Assembly (NCBI GenBank): GCA_963855995.1
Contig: OY979717.1
Coordinates: 42,370,107 to 42,434,106, forward strand
Direction of reading: 5' to 3'
Source: Muricea muricata
Lineage: Eukaryota; Cnidaria; Anthozoa; Malacalcyonacea; Plexauridae
Length of the DNA: 64,000 bases
Shown here: in pieces, positions 36,427 to 51,128 of the stretch
Layout: each line of letters opens with the position of its first letter
Numbering within the stretch: the first letter of the stretch is position 1
Position numbers and translations under genes: made by a program
Notes under the pieces: generated by a model
The model's input: the letters and a program-made list of their open reading frames with translations, nothing else
Told to the model about the DNA's origin: nothing
The model's database searches: none

Positions 36427-39400
36427 GTTCACGACCATACCATCTATAAATTACCAGTTCTCGTCCGATCACCGCAGTTAAACTAGACTGGGCGTACTTA
36501 GTACTTGGATGGGAGACCGCCTAGGAATACTTCGTGTCGTGAGCTCTGTTTTTTCCCGGGTCATCGTTCTATTCTTCCATGAAATATCGAATTCATACAG
36601 AAGCATGTTCTTGTGAAGCACAGATGTTCACGACCATACCGTCTGGAGTATACCGGTTCTCGTCCGACCACCGCAGCGAAACTAGACTAGACGGAGTTAG
36701 TACTAGGACGGGAGACCGCCTAGCAATACTTCTTTTCGTGAACTCTGTTTTTTCCCCTGTCATCGTTCTTATCTTTTGCGAAACATCGAAATGAATCAGA
36801 AGCATATTCTTCTAACGCACCCATGTTCACGACCATACCGTCTGCAAAATACCGGTTCTCGTCCGATCACCGCAGTTAAACTAGACTGGGCGGAGTTAGT
36901 ACTTGGATGGGAGACCGCCTAGGAATACTTCGTGTCGTGAGCTCTGTTTTTTCCCTGGTCATCGTTCTATTCTTTTATGAAATATCGAATTCATACAGAA
37001 GCATATTCTTGTGAAGCACAGATCTTCACGACCATACCGTCTCGAATATACCGGTTCTCGTCCGACCACCGCAGCTAAACTAGACTAGACGGAGTTAGTA
37101 CTAGGACGGGAGACCGCCTAGGAATACTTCGTGTCGTGAGCTCTGTTTTTTCCCCTGTCATCGTTCTTATCTTTTGCGAAACATCGAAATGAATGAGAAG
37201 CATATTCTTTTAACGCACACATGTTCACGATCATACCGTCTGGAAAATACCGGTTCTCGTCCGATCACCGCAGTTAAACTAGACTGGGCGGAGTTAGTAC
37301 TTGGATATGAGACCGCCTATGAATACTTCTTGTCGTGAGCTCTGTTTTTTCCACTGTCATCGTTCTTATCTTTTGCGAAACATCGAAATGAATGAGAAGC
37401 ATATTCTTTTAACGCACACATGTTCACGACCATACCGTCTTGAAAATACCGGTTCTCGTCCGATCACCGGAGTTCAACTAGACTGGGCGGAGTTAGCACT
37501 TGGATGGGAGACCGCCTACGAATACTTCGTGTCGTGAGTTCTGCTTTTTCCCCTGTCATTGTTCTATTCTTCTATGAAATATAGAATTCATAGAGAAGCA
37601 TATTCTTGTAAAACACACACGTTCACGATCATACCGTCTGGAAAATACCGGTTCTCGTCCGATCACCGCAGTTAAACCAGACTGGGCGGAGTTAGTACTT
37701 CGATGGGAGACCGCCTAGGAATACTTCGTGTCGTGAGCTCTGTTTTTCCCGTGTCATCGTTCTATTCTTCTATGAAATATCGAATTCATAGAGAAGCATG
37801 ATCTTGTAAAGCACAGATGTTCACGACCATACCGTCTGGAAAATACCGGTTCTCGTCCGATCACCGCAGTTAAACTAGACTGGGCGGAATTAGTACTTGG
37901 ATGGGAGACCGCCTAGGAATACTTCGTGTCGTGAGCTCTGTTTTTTCCCCTGTCATCGTTCTTATCTTTTGCGAAGCATCGAAATGAATGATAAGCATAT
38001 TCTTTTAATGCACACATGTTCACGACCATACCATCTGGAAATTACCGGTTCTCGTCCGATCACCGCAGTTAAACTAGACTGGGCGGAGTTAGTACTTGGA
38101 TGGGAGACCGCCTTGGAATACTTCGTGTCGTGAGCTCTGTTTTTTCCCCTGTCATCGTTCTTATCTTTTGCGAAACATCGAAATGAATGAGAAGCATATT
38201 CTTTTAACGCACACATGTTCACGACCATACCATCTATAAATTACCAGTTCTCGTCCGATCACCGCAGTTAAACTAGACTGGGCGTACTTAGTACTTGGAT
38301 GGGAGACCGCCTAGGAATACTTCGTGTCGTGAGCTCTGTTTTTTCCCGGGTCATCGTTCTATTCTTCCATGAAATATCGAATTCATACAGAAGCATGTTC
38401 TTGTGAAGCACAGATGTTCACGACCATACCGTCTGGAGTATACCGGTTCTCGTCCGACCACCGCAGCGAAACTAGACTAGACGGAGTTAGTACTAGGACG
38501 GGAGACCGCCTAGCAATACTTCTTTTCGTGAACTCTGTTTTTTCCCCTGTCATCGTTCTTATCTTTTGCGAAACATCGAAATGAATCAGAAGCATATTCT
38601 TCTAACGCACCCATGTTCACGACCATACCGTCTGCAAAATACCGGTTCTCGTCCGATCACCGCAGTTAAACTAGACTGGGCGGAGTTAGTACTTGGATGG
38701 GAGACCGCCTAGGAATACTTCGTGTCGTGAGCTCTGTTTTTTCCCTGGTCATCGTTCTATTCTTTTATGAAATATCGAATTCATACAGAAGCATATTCTT
38801 GTGAAGCACAGATCTTCACGACCATACCGTCTCGAATATACCGGTTCTCGTCCGACCACCGCAGCTAAACTAGACTAGACGGAGTTAGTACTAGGACGGG
38901 AGACCGCCTAGGAATACTTCGTGTCGTGAGCTCTGTTTTTTCCCCTGTCATCGTTCTTATCTTTTGCGAAACATCGAAATGAATGAGAAGCATATTCTTT
39001 TAACGCACACATGTTCACGATCATACCGTCTGGAAAATACCGGTTCTCGTCCGATCACCGCAGTTAAACTAGACTGGGCGGAGTTAGTACTTGGATATGA
39101 GACCGCCTATGAATACTTCTTGTCGTGAGCTCTGTTTTTTCCACTGTCATCGTTCTTATCTTTTGCGAAACATCGAAATGAATGAGAAGCATATTCTTTT
39201 AACGCACACATGTTCACGACCATACCGTCTTGAAAATACCGGTTCTCGTCCGATCACCGGAGTTCAACTAGACTGGGCGGAGTTAGCACTTGGATGGGAG
39301 ACCGCCTACGAATACTTCGTGTCGTGAGTTCTGCTTTTTCCCCTGTCATTGTTCTATTCTTCTATGAAATATAGAATTCATAGAGAAGCATATTCTTGTA

Positions 39401-40006
39401 AAACACACACGTTCACGATCATACCGTCTGGAAAATACCGGTTCTCGTCCGATCACCGCAGTTAAACCAGACTGGGCGGAGTTAGTACTTCGATGGGAGA
39501 CCGCCTAGGAATACTTCGTGTCGTGAGCTCTGTTTTTCCCGTGTCATCGTTCTATTCTTCTATGAAATATCGAATTCATAGAGAAGCATGATCTTGTAAA
39601 GCACAGATGTTCACGACCATACCGTCTGGAAAATACCGGTTCTCGTCCGATCACCGCAGTTAAACTAGACTGGGCGGAATTAGTACTTGGATGGGAGACC
39701 GCCTAGGAATACTTCGTGTCGTGAGCTCTGTTTTTTCCCCTGTCATCGTTCTTATCTTTTGCGAAGCATCGAAATGAATGATAAGCATATTCTTTTAATG
39801 CACACATGTTCACGACCATACCATCTGGAAATTACCGGTTCTCGTCCGATCACCGCAGTTAAACTAGACTGGGCGGAGTTAGTACTTGGATGGGAGACCG
39901 CCTTGGAATACTTCGTGTCGTGAGCTCTGTTTTTTCCCCTGTCATCGTTCTTATCTTTTGCGAAACATCGAAATGAATGAGAAGCATATTCTTTTAACGC
40001 ACACAT
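36427..40006 (+). rRNA. 5S rRNA gene block 8 (18 copies, duplicated nonamer)
   Basis: 5S starts: 36427, 36626, 36825, 37024, 37223, 37422, 37621, 37819, 38018, then plus 1790: 38217, 38416, 38615, 38814, 39013, 39212, 39411, 39609, 39808. Both sets share rare variants: GCGTACTTAG in the first gene, GGAGTATACC, AGCGAAAC and TAGCAATAC in the second, GATCTTCACG and GTCTCGAATA in the fourth and GGATATGAGACC with CCTATGAATAC in the fifth. Confidence 0.95.
36427..40006 (+). repeat. Tandem duplication, 1790 bp (9 units), apparently identical
   Basis: Copy 1 is 36427-38216 and copy 2 is 38217-40006. As for its left neighbour, shared rare variants run through the whole length and no difference was seen by eye. 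It directly abuts the 1987-bp duplication. Confidence 0.82.
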
Positions 40007-43000
40007 GTTCACGACCATACCGTCTTGAAAATACCGGTTCTCGTCCGATCACCGGAGTTCAACTAGACTGGGCGGAGTTAGTACTTGGATGGGAGACCGC
40101 CTACGAATACTTCGTGTCGTGAGTTCTGCTTTTTCCCCTGTCATTGTTCTATTCTTCTATGAAATATAGAATTCATAGAGAAGCATATTCTTGTAAAACA
40201 CACATGTTCACGATCATACCGTCTGGAAAATACCGGTTCTCGTCCGATCACCGCAGTTAAACCAAACTGGGCGGAGTTAGTACTTCGATGGGAGACCGCC
40301 TATGAATACTTCGTGACGTGAGCTCTGTTTTTCCCGTGTCATCGTTCTATTCTTCTATGAAATATCGAATTCATAGAGAAGCATGATCTTGTAAAGCACA
40401 GATGTTCACAACCATACCGTCTGGAAAATACCGGTTCTCGTCCGATCACCGCAGTTAAACTAGACTGGGCGGAGTTAGTACTTGGATGGGAGACCGCCTA
40501 CGAATACTTCGTGTCGTGAGCTCTGTTTTTCCCGTGTCATCGTTCTATTCTTCTATGAAATATCGAATTCATAGAGAAGCATGATCTTGTAAAGCACAGA
40601 TGTTCACGACCATACCGTCTGGAAAATACCGGTTCTTGTCCGATCACCGCAGTTAAACTAGACTGGGCGGAGTTAGTACTTGGATGGGAGACCGCCTAGG
40701 AATACCTCTTGTCGTGAGCTCTGTTTTTTCCCCTGTCATCGTTCTTATCTTTTGCGAAACATCGAAATGAATGAGAAGCATATTCTTTTAACGCACACAT
40801 GTTCACGACCATACCGTCTATAAAATACCGGTTCTCGTCCGATCACCGGAGTTCAACTAGACTGGGCGGAGTTAGTACTTGGATGGGAGACCGCCTACGA
40901 ATACTTCGTGTCGTGAGTTCTGCTTTTTCACTGTCATTGTTCTATTCTTCTATGAAATATAGAATTCATAGAGAAGCATATCTTGTAAAACACACATGTT
41001 CACGATCATACCGTCTGGAAAATACCGGTTCTCGTCCGATCACCGCAGTTAAACCAGACTGGGCGGAGTTAGTACTTCGATGGGAGACCGCGTAGGAATA
41101 TTTCGTGTCGTGAGCTCTGTTTTTCCCGTGTCATCGTTCTATGCTTCTATGAAATATCGAATTCATAGAGAAGCATTATCTTGTAGAGCCCAGATGTTCA
41201 CGACCATACCGTCTGGAAAATACCGGTTCTCGTCCGATCACCGCAGTTAAACTAGACTGGGCGGATTTAGTACTTGGATGGGAGACCGCCTAGGAATACT
41301 TCGTTTCGTGAGCTCTGTTTTTTCCCCTGTCATCGTTCTCATGTTTTGCGAAACATCGAAATGAATGATAAGCATAATCTTTTAATGCACGCATGTTCAC
41401 GACCATACCGTCTGGAAAATACCGGTTCTCGTCCGAGCACCGCAGTTAAACTAGACTGGGCGGAGTTAGTACTTGGATGGGAGACCGCCTAGGAATACTT
41501 CGTTTCGTGAGCTCTGTTTTTTCCCGGGTCATCGTTCTATTCTTCTATGAAATATCGAATTCATACAGAAGCATATTCTTGTGAAGCACAGATGTTCACG
41601 ACCATACCGTCTGGAAAATACCGGTTCTCGTCCGACCACCTCAGTTAATCTAGACTGGACGGAGTTAGTACTAGGATGGGAGACCGCCTAGGAATACTTC
41701 GTGTCGTGAGCTCTGTTTTTTCCTCTGTCATCGTTCTTATCTTTTGCGAAACATCGAAATGAATAAGAAGCATAATCTTTTAACGCACACATGTTCACGA
41801 CCATACCGTCTGGAAAATACCGGTTCTCGTCCGATCACCGCAGTTAAACTAGACTGGGCGGAGTTAGTACTTGGATGGGAGACCGCCTAAGAATACTTCG
41901 TGTCGTGAGTTCTGCTTTTTCCCCTGTCATTGTTCTATTCTTCTATGAAATATCGAATTCATAGAGAAGCATATTCTTGTAAAACACACATGTTCACGAT
42001 CATACCGTCTGGAAAATACCGGTTCTCGTCCGTTCACCGCAGTTAAACCAGACTGGGCGGTGTTAGTACTTCGATGGGAGACCGCCTAGGAATACTATGG
42101 TCGTAAGCTCTGTTTTTCCCGTGTCATCGTTCTATTCTTCTATGAAATATCGAATTCATAGAGAAGCATGATCTTGTAAAGCACAGATGTTCACGACCAT
42201 ACCGTCTGGAAAATACCGGTTCTCGTCCGATCACCGCAGTTAAACTAGACTGGGCGGAGTTAGTACTTGGTGGGCAGACCGCCTAGGAATACTTCGTGTC
42301 GTGAGCTCTGTTTTTTCCCCTGTCATCGTTCTTATCTTTTGCGAAACATCGAAATGAATGAGAAGCATATTCTTTTAACGCACACATGTTCACGACCATA
42401 CCATCTATAAATTACAGGTTCTCGTCCGATCACCGCAGTTAAACTAGACTGGGCGGAGTTAGTACTTGGATGGGAGACCGCCTAGGAATACTTCATGTCG
42501 TGAGCTCTGTTTTTTCCCGGGTCATCGTTCTATTCTTCTATGAAATATCGAATTCATACAGAAGCATGATCTTGTAAAGCACAGATGTTCACGACCATAC
42601 CGTCTGGAAAATACCGGTTCTCGTCCGATCACCGCAGTTAAACTAGACTGGGTGGAGTTAGTATTTGGATGGGACACCGCCTAGGAATACTTCGTGTCGT
42701 GAGCTCTGTTTTTTCCCCTGTCATCGTTCTTATCTTTTGCGAAACATCGAAATGAATGACAAGCATAATCTTTTAACGCACACATGTTCACGACCATACC
42801 ATCTATAAATTACCAGTTCTCGTCCGATCACCGCAGTTAAACTAGACTGGGCGTAGTTAGTACTTGGATGGGAGACCGCCTAGGAATACTTCGTGTCGTG
42901 AGCTCTGTTTTTTCCCGGGTCATCGTTCTATTCTTCCATGAAATATCGAATTCATACAGAAGCATATTCTTGTGAAGCACAGATAATCACGACCATACCG

Positions 43001-44969
43001 TCTGGAAAATACCGGTTCTCGTCCGACCACCGCAGCTAAACTAGACTAGACGGAGTTAGTACTAGCACGGGAGACCGCCTAGGAATACTTCGTGTCGTGA
43101 GCTCTGTTTTTTCCCCTGTCATCGTTCTTATCTTTTGCGAAACATTGAAATGAATCAGAAGCACATTCTTTTAACGCACCCATGTTCACGACCATACCGT
43201 CTGCAAAATACCGGTTCTCGTCCGATCACCGCAGTTAAACCAGACTGGGCGGAGTTAGTACTTCGATGGGAGACCGCCTAGGATTACTTGGTGTCGTGAG
43301 CTCTGTTTTTCCCGTGTCATCGTTCTATTCTTCTATGAAATATCGAATTCATAGAGAAGCATGATCTTGTAAAGCACAGATGTTCACGACCATACCGTCT
43401 GGAAAATACCGGTTCTCGTCCGATCACCGCAGTTAAACTAGACTGGGTGGAGTTAGTACTTGGATAGGAGACCGCCTAGGAATACTTCGTGTCGTTAGCT
43501 CTGTTTTTCCCGTGTCATCGTTCTATCCTTCTATGAAATATCGAATTCATAGAGAAGCATGATCTTGTAAAGCACAGATGTTCACGACCATACCGTCTGG
43601 AAAATACCGGTTCTCGTCCGATCACCGCAGTTAAACTAGACTGGGCGGAGTTAGTACTTGAATGGGAGACCGCCTAGGAATACTTCGTGTCGTGAGCTCT
43701 GTTTTTTCCTCTGTCATCGTTCTTATCTTTTGCGAAACATCGAAATGAATGAGAAGCATATTCTTTTAACACACACATGTTCACGACCATACCGTCTGGA
43801 AAATACCGGTTCTCGTCCGATCAACGCAGTTAAACTAGACTGGCGGAGTTAGTACTTGGATGGGAGACCGCCTAGGAATACTTCGTTTCGTGAGCTCTGT
43901 TTTTCCCGTGTCATCGTTCTATTCTTCTATGAAATATCGAATTCATAGAAAAGCATGATTTTGTAAAGCACAGATGTTCACGACCATACTGTCTGGAAAA
44001 TACCGGTTCTCGTCCGATCACCGCAGTAAAACTAGACTGGGCGGAGTTAGTACTTGGATGGGAGACCGCCTAGGAATACTTCTTGTCGTGAGCTCTGTTT
44101 TTTCCCCTGTCATCGTTCTTATCTTTCGCGAAACATCGAAATGAATGAGAAGCATATTCTTTTAACGCACACATGTTCACGACCATACCGTCTTGAAAAT
44201 ACCGGTTCTCGTCCCATCACCGGAGTTCAACTAGACTGGGCGGAGTTAGTACTTGGATGGGAGACCGCCTACGAATACTTCGTGTCGTGAGTTCTGCTTT
44301 TTGCCGTGTCATCGTTCTATTCTTCTATGAAATATCGAATTCATAGAGAAGCATGATCTTGTAAAGCACAGACGTTCACGACCATACCGTCTGGAAAATA
44401 CCGGTTCTCGTCCGATCACCGCAGTTAAGCTAGTCTGGGCGGAGTTAGTACTTCGATGGGAGACCGCCTAGGAATACTTCGTGTCGTGAGCTCTGTTTTT
44501 CCCTTGTCATCGTTCTATTCTTCTATGAAATATCGAATTCATAGAGAAGCATGATCTTGTAAAGCACGGATGTTCACGACCATACCGTCTGGAAAATACC
44601 GGTTCTCGTCCGATCAGCTCAGTTAAACTAGACTGGGCGGAGTTAGTACTTGAATGGGAGACCGCCTAGGAATACTTCGTGTCGTGAGCTCTGTTTTTTC
44701 CCCTGTCATCGTTCTTATCTTTTGAAAAACATCGAAATGAATGAGAAGCATATTTTTTTAACGCACACATGTTCGCGACCATACCGTCTGGAAAATACAG
44801 GTTCTCCTCCGATCACCGCAGTTAAACTAGACTGGGCGGAGTTAGTACTTGGATGGGAGACCGCCTAGGAATACTTCGTGTCGTGAGCTCTGTTTTTTCC
44901 CGGGTCATCGTTCTATTCTTCTATGAAATATCGAATTCATACAGAAGCATATTCTTGTGAAGCACAGAT
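40007..44969 (+). rRNA. 5S rRNA gene block 9 (25 copies)
   Basis: 5S starts: 40007, 40206, 40404, 40602, 40801, 40998, 41196, 41395, 41594, 41793, 41992, 42189, 42388, 42587, 42786, 42985, 43184, 43382, 43580, 43779, 43976, 44175, 44374, 44572, 44771. This part is less regular than its neighbours and has several one-off variants, for example CACAACCATACC at 40404, a spacer shortened to 78 bp before 40998, and ACATTGAAATG before 43184. The gene at 41594 is the first with TTAATCTAGAC, which recurs at 44970, 51277, 52270, 62149 and 63489. Confidence 0.95.
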
Positions 44970-47900
44970 GTTCACGACCATACCGTCTGGAAAATACCGG
45001 TTCTCGTCCGACCACCTCAGTTAATCTAGACTGGACGGAGTTAGTACTAGGATGGGAGACCGCCTAGGAATACTTCGTGTCGTGAGCTCTGTTTTTTCCT
45101 CTGTCATCGTTCTTATCTTTTGCGAAACATCGAAATGAATAAGAAGCATAATCTTTTAACGCACACATGTTCACGACCATACCGTCTGGAAAATACCGGT
45201 TCTCGTCCGATCACCGCAGTTAAACTAGACTGGGCGAAGTTAGTACTTGGATGGGAGACCGCCTAAGAATACTTCGTGTCGTGAGTTCTGCTTTTTCCCC
45301 TGTCATTGTTCTATTCTTCTATGAAATATCGAATTCATAGAGAAGCATATTCTTGTAAAACACACATGTTCACGATCATACCGTCTGGAAAATACCGGTT
45401 CTCGTCCGATCACCGCAGTTAAACCAGACTGGGCGGTGTTAGTACTTCGATGGGAGACCGCCTAGGAATACTATGGTCGTAAGCTCTGTTTTTCCCGTGT
45501 CATCGTTCTATTCTTCTATGAAATATCGAATTCATAGAGAAGCATGATCTTGTAAAGCACAGATGTTCACGACCATACCGTCTGGAAAATACCGGTTCTC
45601 GTCCGATCACCGCAGTTAAACTAGACTGGGCGGAGTTAGTACTTGGTGGGCAGACCGCCTAGGAATACTTCGTGTCGTGAGCTCTGTTTTTTCCCCGGTC
45701 ATCGTTCTTATCTTTTGCGAAACATCGAAATGAATGAGAAGCATATTCTTTTAACGCACACATGTTCACGACCATACCATCTATAAATTACAGGTTCTCG
45801 TCCGATCACCGCAGTTAAACTAGACTGGGCGGAGTTAGTACTTGGATGGGAGACCGCCTAGGAATACTTCATGTCGTGAGCTCTGTTTTTTCCCGGGTCA
45901 TCGTTCTATTCTTCTATGAAATATCGAATTCATACAGAAGCATGATCTTGTAAAGCACAGATGTTCACGACCATACCGTCTGGAAAATACCGGTTCTCGT
46001 CCGATCACCGCAGTTAAACTAGACTGGGTGGAGTTAGTACTTGAATGGGACACCGCCTAGGAATACTTCCTGTCGTGAGCTCTGTTTTTTCCCCTGTCAT
46101 CGTTCTTATCTTTTGCGAAACATCGAAATGAATGACAAGCATATTCTTTTAACGCACACATGTTCACGACCATACCATCTATAAATTACCAGTTCTCGTC
46201 CGATCACCGCAGTTAAACTAGACTGGGCGTAGTTAGTACTTGGATGGGAGACCGCCTAGGAATACTTCGTGTCGTGAGCTCTGTTTTTTCCCGGGTCATC
46301 GTTCTATTCTTCCATGAAATATCGAATTCATACAGAAGCATATTCTTGTGAAGCACAGATGTTAACGACCATACCGTCTGGAAAATACCGGTTCTCGTCC
46401 GACCACCGCAGCTAAACTAGACTAGACGGAGTTAGTACTAGGACGGGAGACCGCCTAAGAATACTTCTTTTCGTGAGCTCTGTTTTTTCCCCTGTCATCG
46501 TTCTTATCTTTTGCGAAACATCGAAATGAATGAGAAGCATATTCTTTTAACGCACCCATGTTCACGACCATACCGTCTGCAAAATACCGGTTCTCGTCCG
46601 ATCACCGCAGTTAAACTAGACTGGGCGGAGTTAGTACTTGGATGGGAGACCGCCTAGGAATACTTCGTGTCGTGAGCTCTGTTTTTTCCCGGGTCATCGT
46701 TCTATTCTTCTATGAAATATCGAATTCATACAGAAGCATATTCTTGTGAAGCACAGATAATCACGATTATACCGTCTGGAATATACCGGTTCTCGTCCGA
46801 CCACCGCAGCTAAACTAGACTAGACGGAGTTAGTACTAGCACGGGAGACCGCCTAGGAATACTTCGTGTCGTGAGCTCTGTTTTTTCCCCTGTCATCGTT
46901 CTTATCTTTTGCGAAACATCGAAATGAATCAGAAGCATATTCTTTTAACGCACCCATGTTCACGACCATACCGTCTGCAAAATACCGGTTCTCGTCCGAT
47001 CACCGCAGTTAAACCAGACTGGGCGGAGTTAGTACTTCGATGGGAGACCGCCTAGGAATACTTGGTGTCGTGAGCTCTGTTTTTCCCGTGTCATCGTTCT
47101 ATTCTTCTATGAAATATCGAATTCATAGAGAAGCATGATCTTGTAAAGCACAGATGTTCACGACCATACCGTCTAGAAAATACCGGTTCTCGTCCGATCA
47201 CCGCAGTTAAACTAGACTGGGTGGAGTTAGTACTTGGATAGGAGACCGCCTAGGAATACTTCGTGTCGTGAGCTCTGTTTTTCCCGTGTCATCGTTCTAT
47301 CCTTCTATGAAATATCGAATTCATAGAGAAGCATGATCTTGTAAAGCACAGATGTTCACGACCATACCGTCTGGAAAATACCGGTTCTCGTCCGATCACC
47401 GCAGTTAAACTAGACTGGGCGGAGTTAGTACTTGAATGGGAGACCGCCTAGGAATACTTCTTGTCGTGAGCACTGTTTTTTCCCCTGTCATCGTTCTTAT
47501 CTTTTGCGAAACATCGAAATGAATGAGAAGCATATTCTTTTAACGCACACATGTTCACGACCATACCGTCTTGAAAATACCGGTTCTCGTCCGATCAACG
47601 GAGTTCAACTAGACTGGGCGGAGTTAGTACTTGGATGGGAGACCGCCTAGGAATACTTCGTGTCGTGAGCTCTGTTTTTCCCGTGTCATCGTTCTATCCT
47701 TCTATGAAATATCGAATTCATAGAGAAGCATGATGTTGTAAAGCACAGATGTTCACGACCATACCGTCTGGAAAATACCGGTTCTCGTCCGATCACCGCA
47801 GTTAAACTAGACTGGGCGTAGTTAGTACTTGAATGGGAGACCGCCTAGGAATACTTCGTGTCGTGAGCTCTTTTTTTCCCGTGTCATCGTTCTATTCTTC

Positions 47901-48147
47901 TATCAAATATCGAATTCATAAAGAAGCATGATCTTGTAAAGTACAGATGTTCACGACCATACCGTCTGGAAAATACCGGTTCTCGTCCGATCACCGCAGT
48001 TAAACTAGACCTGGTGGAGTTAGTACTTGGATGGGAGACCGCCTAGGAATACTTCGTGTCGTGAGCTCTGTTTTTTCCCGGGTCATCGTTCTATTCTTCC
48101 ATGAAATATCGAATTCATACAGAAGCATATTCTTGTGAAGCACAGAT

Positions 48148-48269
48148 GTTCACGACCATACCGTCTGGAAAATACCGGTTGTTCTCGTCCGACCACCGCA
48201 GCTAAACTAGACTAGACGGAGTTAGTACTAGGACGGGAGACCGCCTAGGAATACTTCTTTTCGTGAGCT
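48148..48269 (+). rRNA. 5S copy with 3-bp insertion (122 nt)
   Basis: This copy reads CCGGTTGTTCTCG where others read CCGGTTCTCG, a 3-base insertion in helix III or its loop, giving 122 nt and a 202-bp step to the next gene. It also has the internal T4 near the 3' end. It is unique in the window and probably a pseudogene. Confidence 0.8.
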
Positions 48270-51128
48270 CTGTTTTTTCCCCTGTCATCGTTCTTATCTT
48301 TTGCGAAACATCGAAATGAATGAGAAGCATATTCTTTTAACACACACATGTTCACGACCATACCGTCTGGAAAATACCGGTTCTCGTCCGATCACCGCAG
48401 TTAAACTAGACGGGGCGGAGTTAGTACTTGGATGGGAGACCGCCTAGGAATACTTCGTTTCGTGAGCTCTGTTTTTCCCGTGTCATCGTTCTATTCTTCT
48501 ATGAAATATCGAATTCATAGAGAAGCATGATCTTGTAAAGCACAGATGTTCACGACCATACCGTCTGGAAAATACCAGTTCTCGTCCGATCACCGCAGTA
48601 AAACTAGACTGGGCGGAGTTAGTACTTTGATGGGAGACCGCCTAGGAATACTTCTTGCGTGAGCTCTGTTTTTTCCCCTGTCATCGTTCTTATCTTTTGC
48701 GAAACATCGAAATGAATGAGAAGCATATTCTTTTAACGCACACATGTTCACGACCATACCGTCTTGAAAATACTGGTTCTCGTCCGATCACCGGAGTTCA
48801 ACTAGACTGGGCGGAGTTAGTACTTGGATGGGAGACCGCCTACGAATACTTCGTGTCGTGAGTTCTGCTTTTTCCCCTGTCATTGTTCTATTCTTCTATG
48901 AAATATAAAATTCATAGAGAAGCATATTCTTGTAAAACACACATGTTCACGATCATACCGTCTGGAAAATACCGGTTCTCGTCCGATCACCGCAGTTAAA
49001 CCAGACTGGGCGGAGTTAGTACTTCCATGGGAGACAGCCTAGGAATACTTCGTGTCGTGAGCTCTTTTTTTCCCGTGTCATCGTTCTATTCTTCTATCAA
49101 ATATCGAATTCATAAAGAAGCATGATCTTGTAAAGCACAGATGTTCACGACCATACCGTCTGGAAAATACCGGTTCTCGTCCGATCACCGCAGTTAAACT
49201 AGACTGGGCGGAGTTAGTACTTCGATGGGAGACCGCCTAGGAATACTTCGTGTCGTGAGCTCTGTTTTTCCCTTGTCATCGTTCTATTCTTCTATGAAAT
49301 ATCGAATTCATAGAGAAGCATGATCTTGTAAAGCACAGATGTTCACGACCATACCGTCAGGAAAATACCGGTTCTCGTCCGATCACCGCAGTTAAACTAG
49401 ACTGGGCGGAGTTAGTATTTGGATGGGAGACCGCCTAAGAATACTTCGTGTCGTGAATTCTGCTTTTTCCCCTGTCATTGTTCTATTCTTCTATGAAATA
49501 TCGAATTCATAGAGAAGCATATTCTTGTAAAACACACATGTTCACGATCATACCGTCTGGAAAATACCGGTTCTCGTCCGATCACCGCAATTAAACCAGA
49601 CTGGTCGGTGTTAGTACTTCGATGGGAGACCGCCTAGGAATACTATGGTCGTAAGCTCTGTTTTTCCCGTGACATCGTTCTATTCTTCTATGAAATATCG
49701 AATTCATACAGAAGCATGATCTTGTAAAGCACAGATGTTCACGACCATACCGTCTGGAAAATACCGGTTCTCGTCCGATCACCGCAGTTAAACTAGACTG
49801 GGCGGAGTTAGCACTTGGTTGGCAGACCGCCTAGGAATACTTCGTGTCGTGAGCTCTGTTTTTTCCCCTGTCATCGTTCTTATCTTTTGCGAAACATCGA
49901 AATGAATGAGAAGCATATTCTTTTAACGCACACATGTTCACGACCATACCATCTATAAATTAATGGTTCTCGTCCGATCACCGCAGTTAAACTAGACTGG
50001 GCGGAGTTAGTACTTGGATGGGAGACCGCCTAGGAATACTTCTTGTCGTGAGCTCCGTTTTTTCCCGGGTCATCGTTCTATTCTTCTATGAAATATCGAA
50101 TTCATACAGAAGCATGATCTTGTAAAGCACAGATGTTCACGACCATACCGTCTGGAAAATACCGGTTCTCGTCCGATCACCGCAGTTAAACTAGACTGGG
50201 TGGAGTTAGTACTTGGATGGGAGACCGCCTAGGAATACTTCGTGTCGTGAGCTCTGTTTTTTCCCCTGTCATCGTTCTTATCTTTTGCGAAACATCGAAA
50301 TGAATGAGAAGCATATTCTTTTAACGCACACATGTTCACGACCATACCATCTATAAATTACCAGTTCTCGTCCGATCACCGCAGTTAAACTAGACTGGGC
50401 GTAGTTAGTACTTGGATGGGAGACCGCCTAGAAATACTTCGTGTCGTGAGCTCTGTTTTTTCCCGGGTCATCGTTCTATTCTTCCATGAAATATCGAATT
50501 CATACAGAAGCATATTCTTGTGAAGCACAGATGTTGACGACCATACCGTCTGGAATATACCGGTTCTCGTCCGACCACCGCAGCTAAACTAGACTAGACG
50601 GAGTTAGTACTAGGACGGGAGACCGCCTAGGAATACTTCTTTTCGTGAGCTCTGTTTTTTCCCCTGTCATCCTTCTTATCTTTTGCGAAACATCGAAATG
50701 AATGAGAAGCATATTCTTTTAACGCACCCATGTTCACGACCATACCGTCTGCAAAATACCGGTTCTCGTCCGATCACCGCAGTTAAACTAGACTGGGCGG
50801 AGTTAGTACTTGCATGGGAGACCGCCTAGGAATACTTCGTGTCGTGAGCTCTGTTTTTCCCGTGTCATTGTTCTATTCTTCTATGAAATATCGAATTCAT
50901 AGAGAAGCATGATCTTGTAAAGCACAGATGTTCACGACCATACCGTCTGGAAAATACCGGTTCTCGTCCGATCAGCGAAGTTAAACTAGACTGGGCGGAG
51001 TTAGTACTTGAATGGGAGACCGCCTAGGAATACTTCGTGTCGTGAGCTCTGTTTTTTCCCCTGTCATCGTTCTTATCTTTTGCAAAACATCGAAATGAAT
51101 GAGAAGCATATTTTTTTAACGCACACAT

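Noticed and set aside
37962-38228. 88-codon open frame on the - strand, repeated at 39752
   Set aside because: It is antisense to 5S genes and repeated only because the 1790-bp segment is duplicated.
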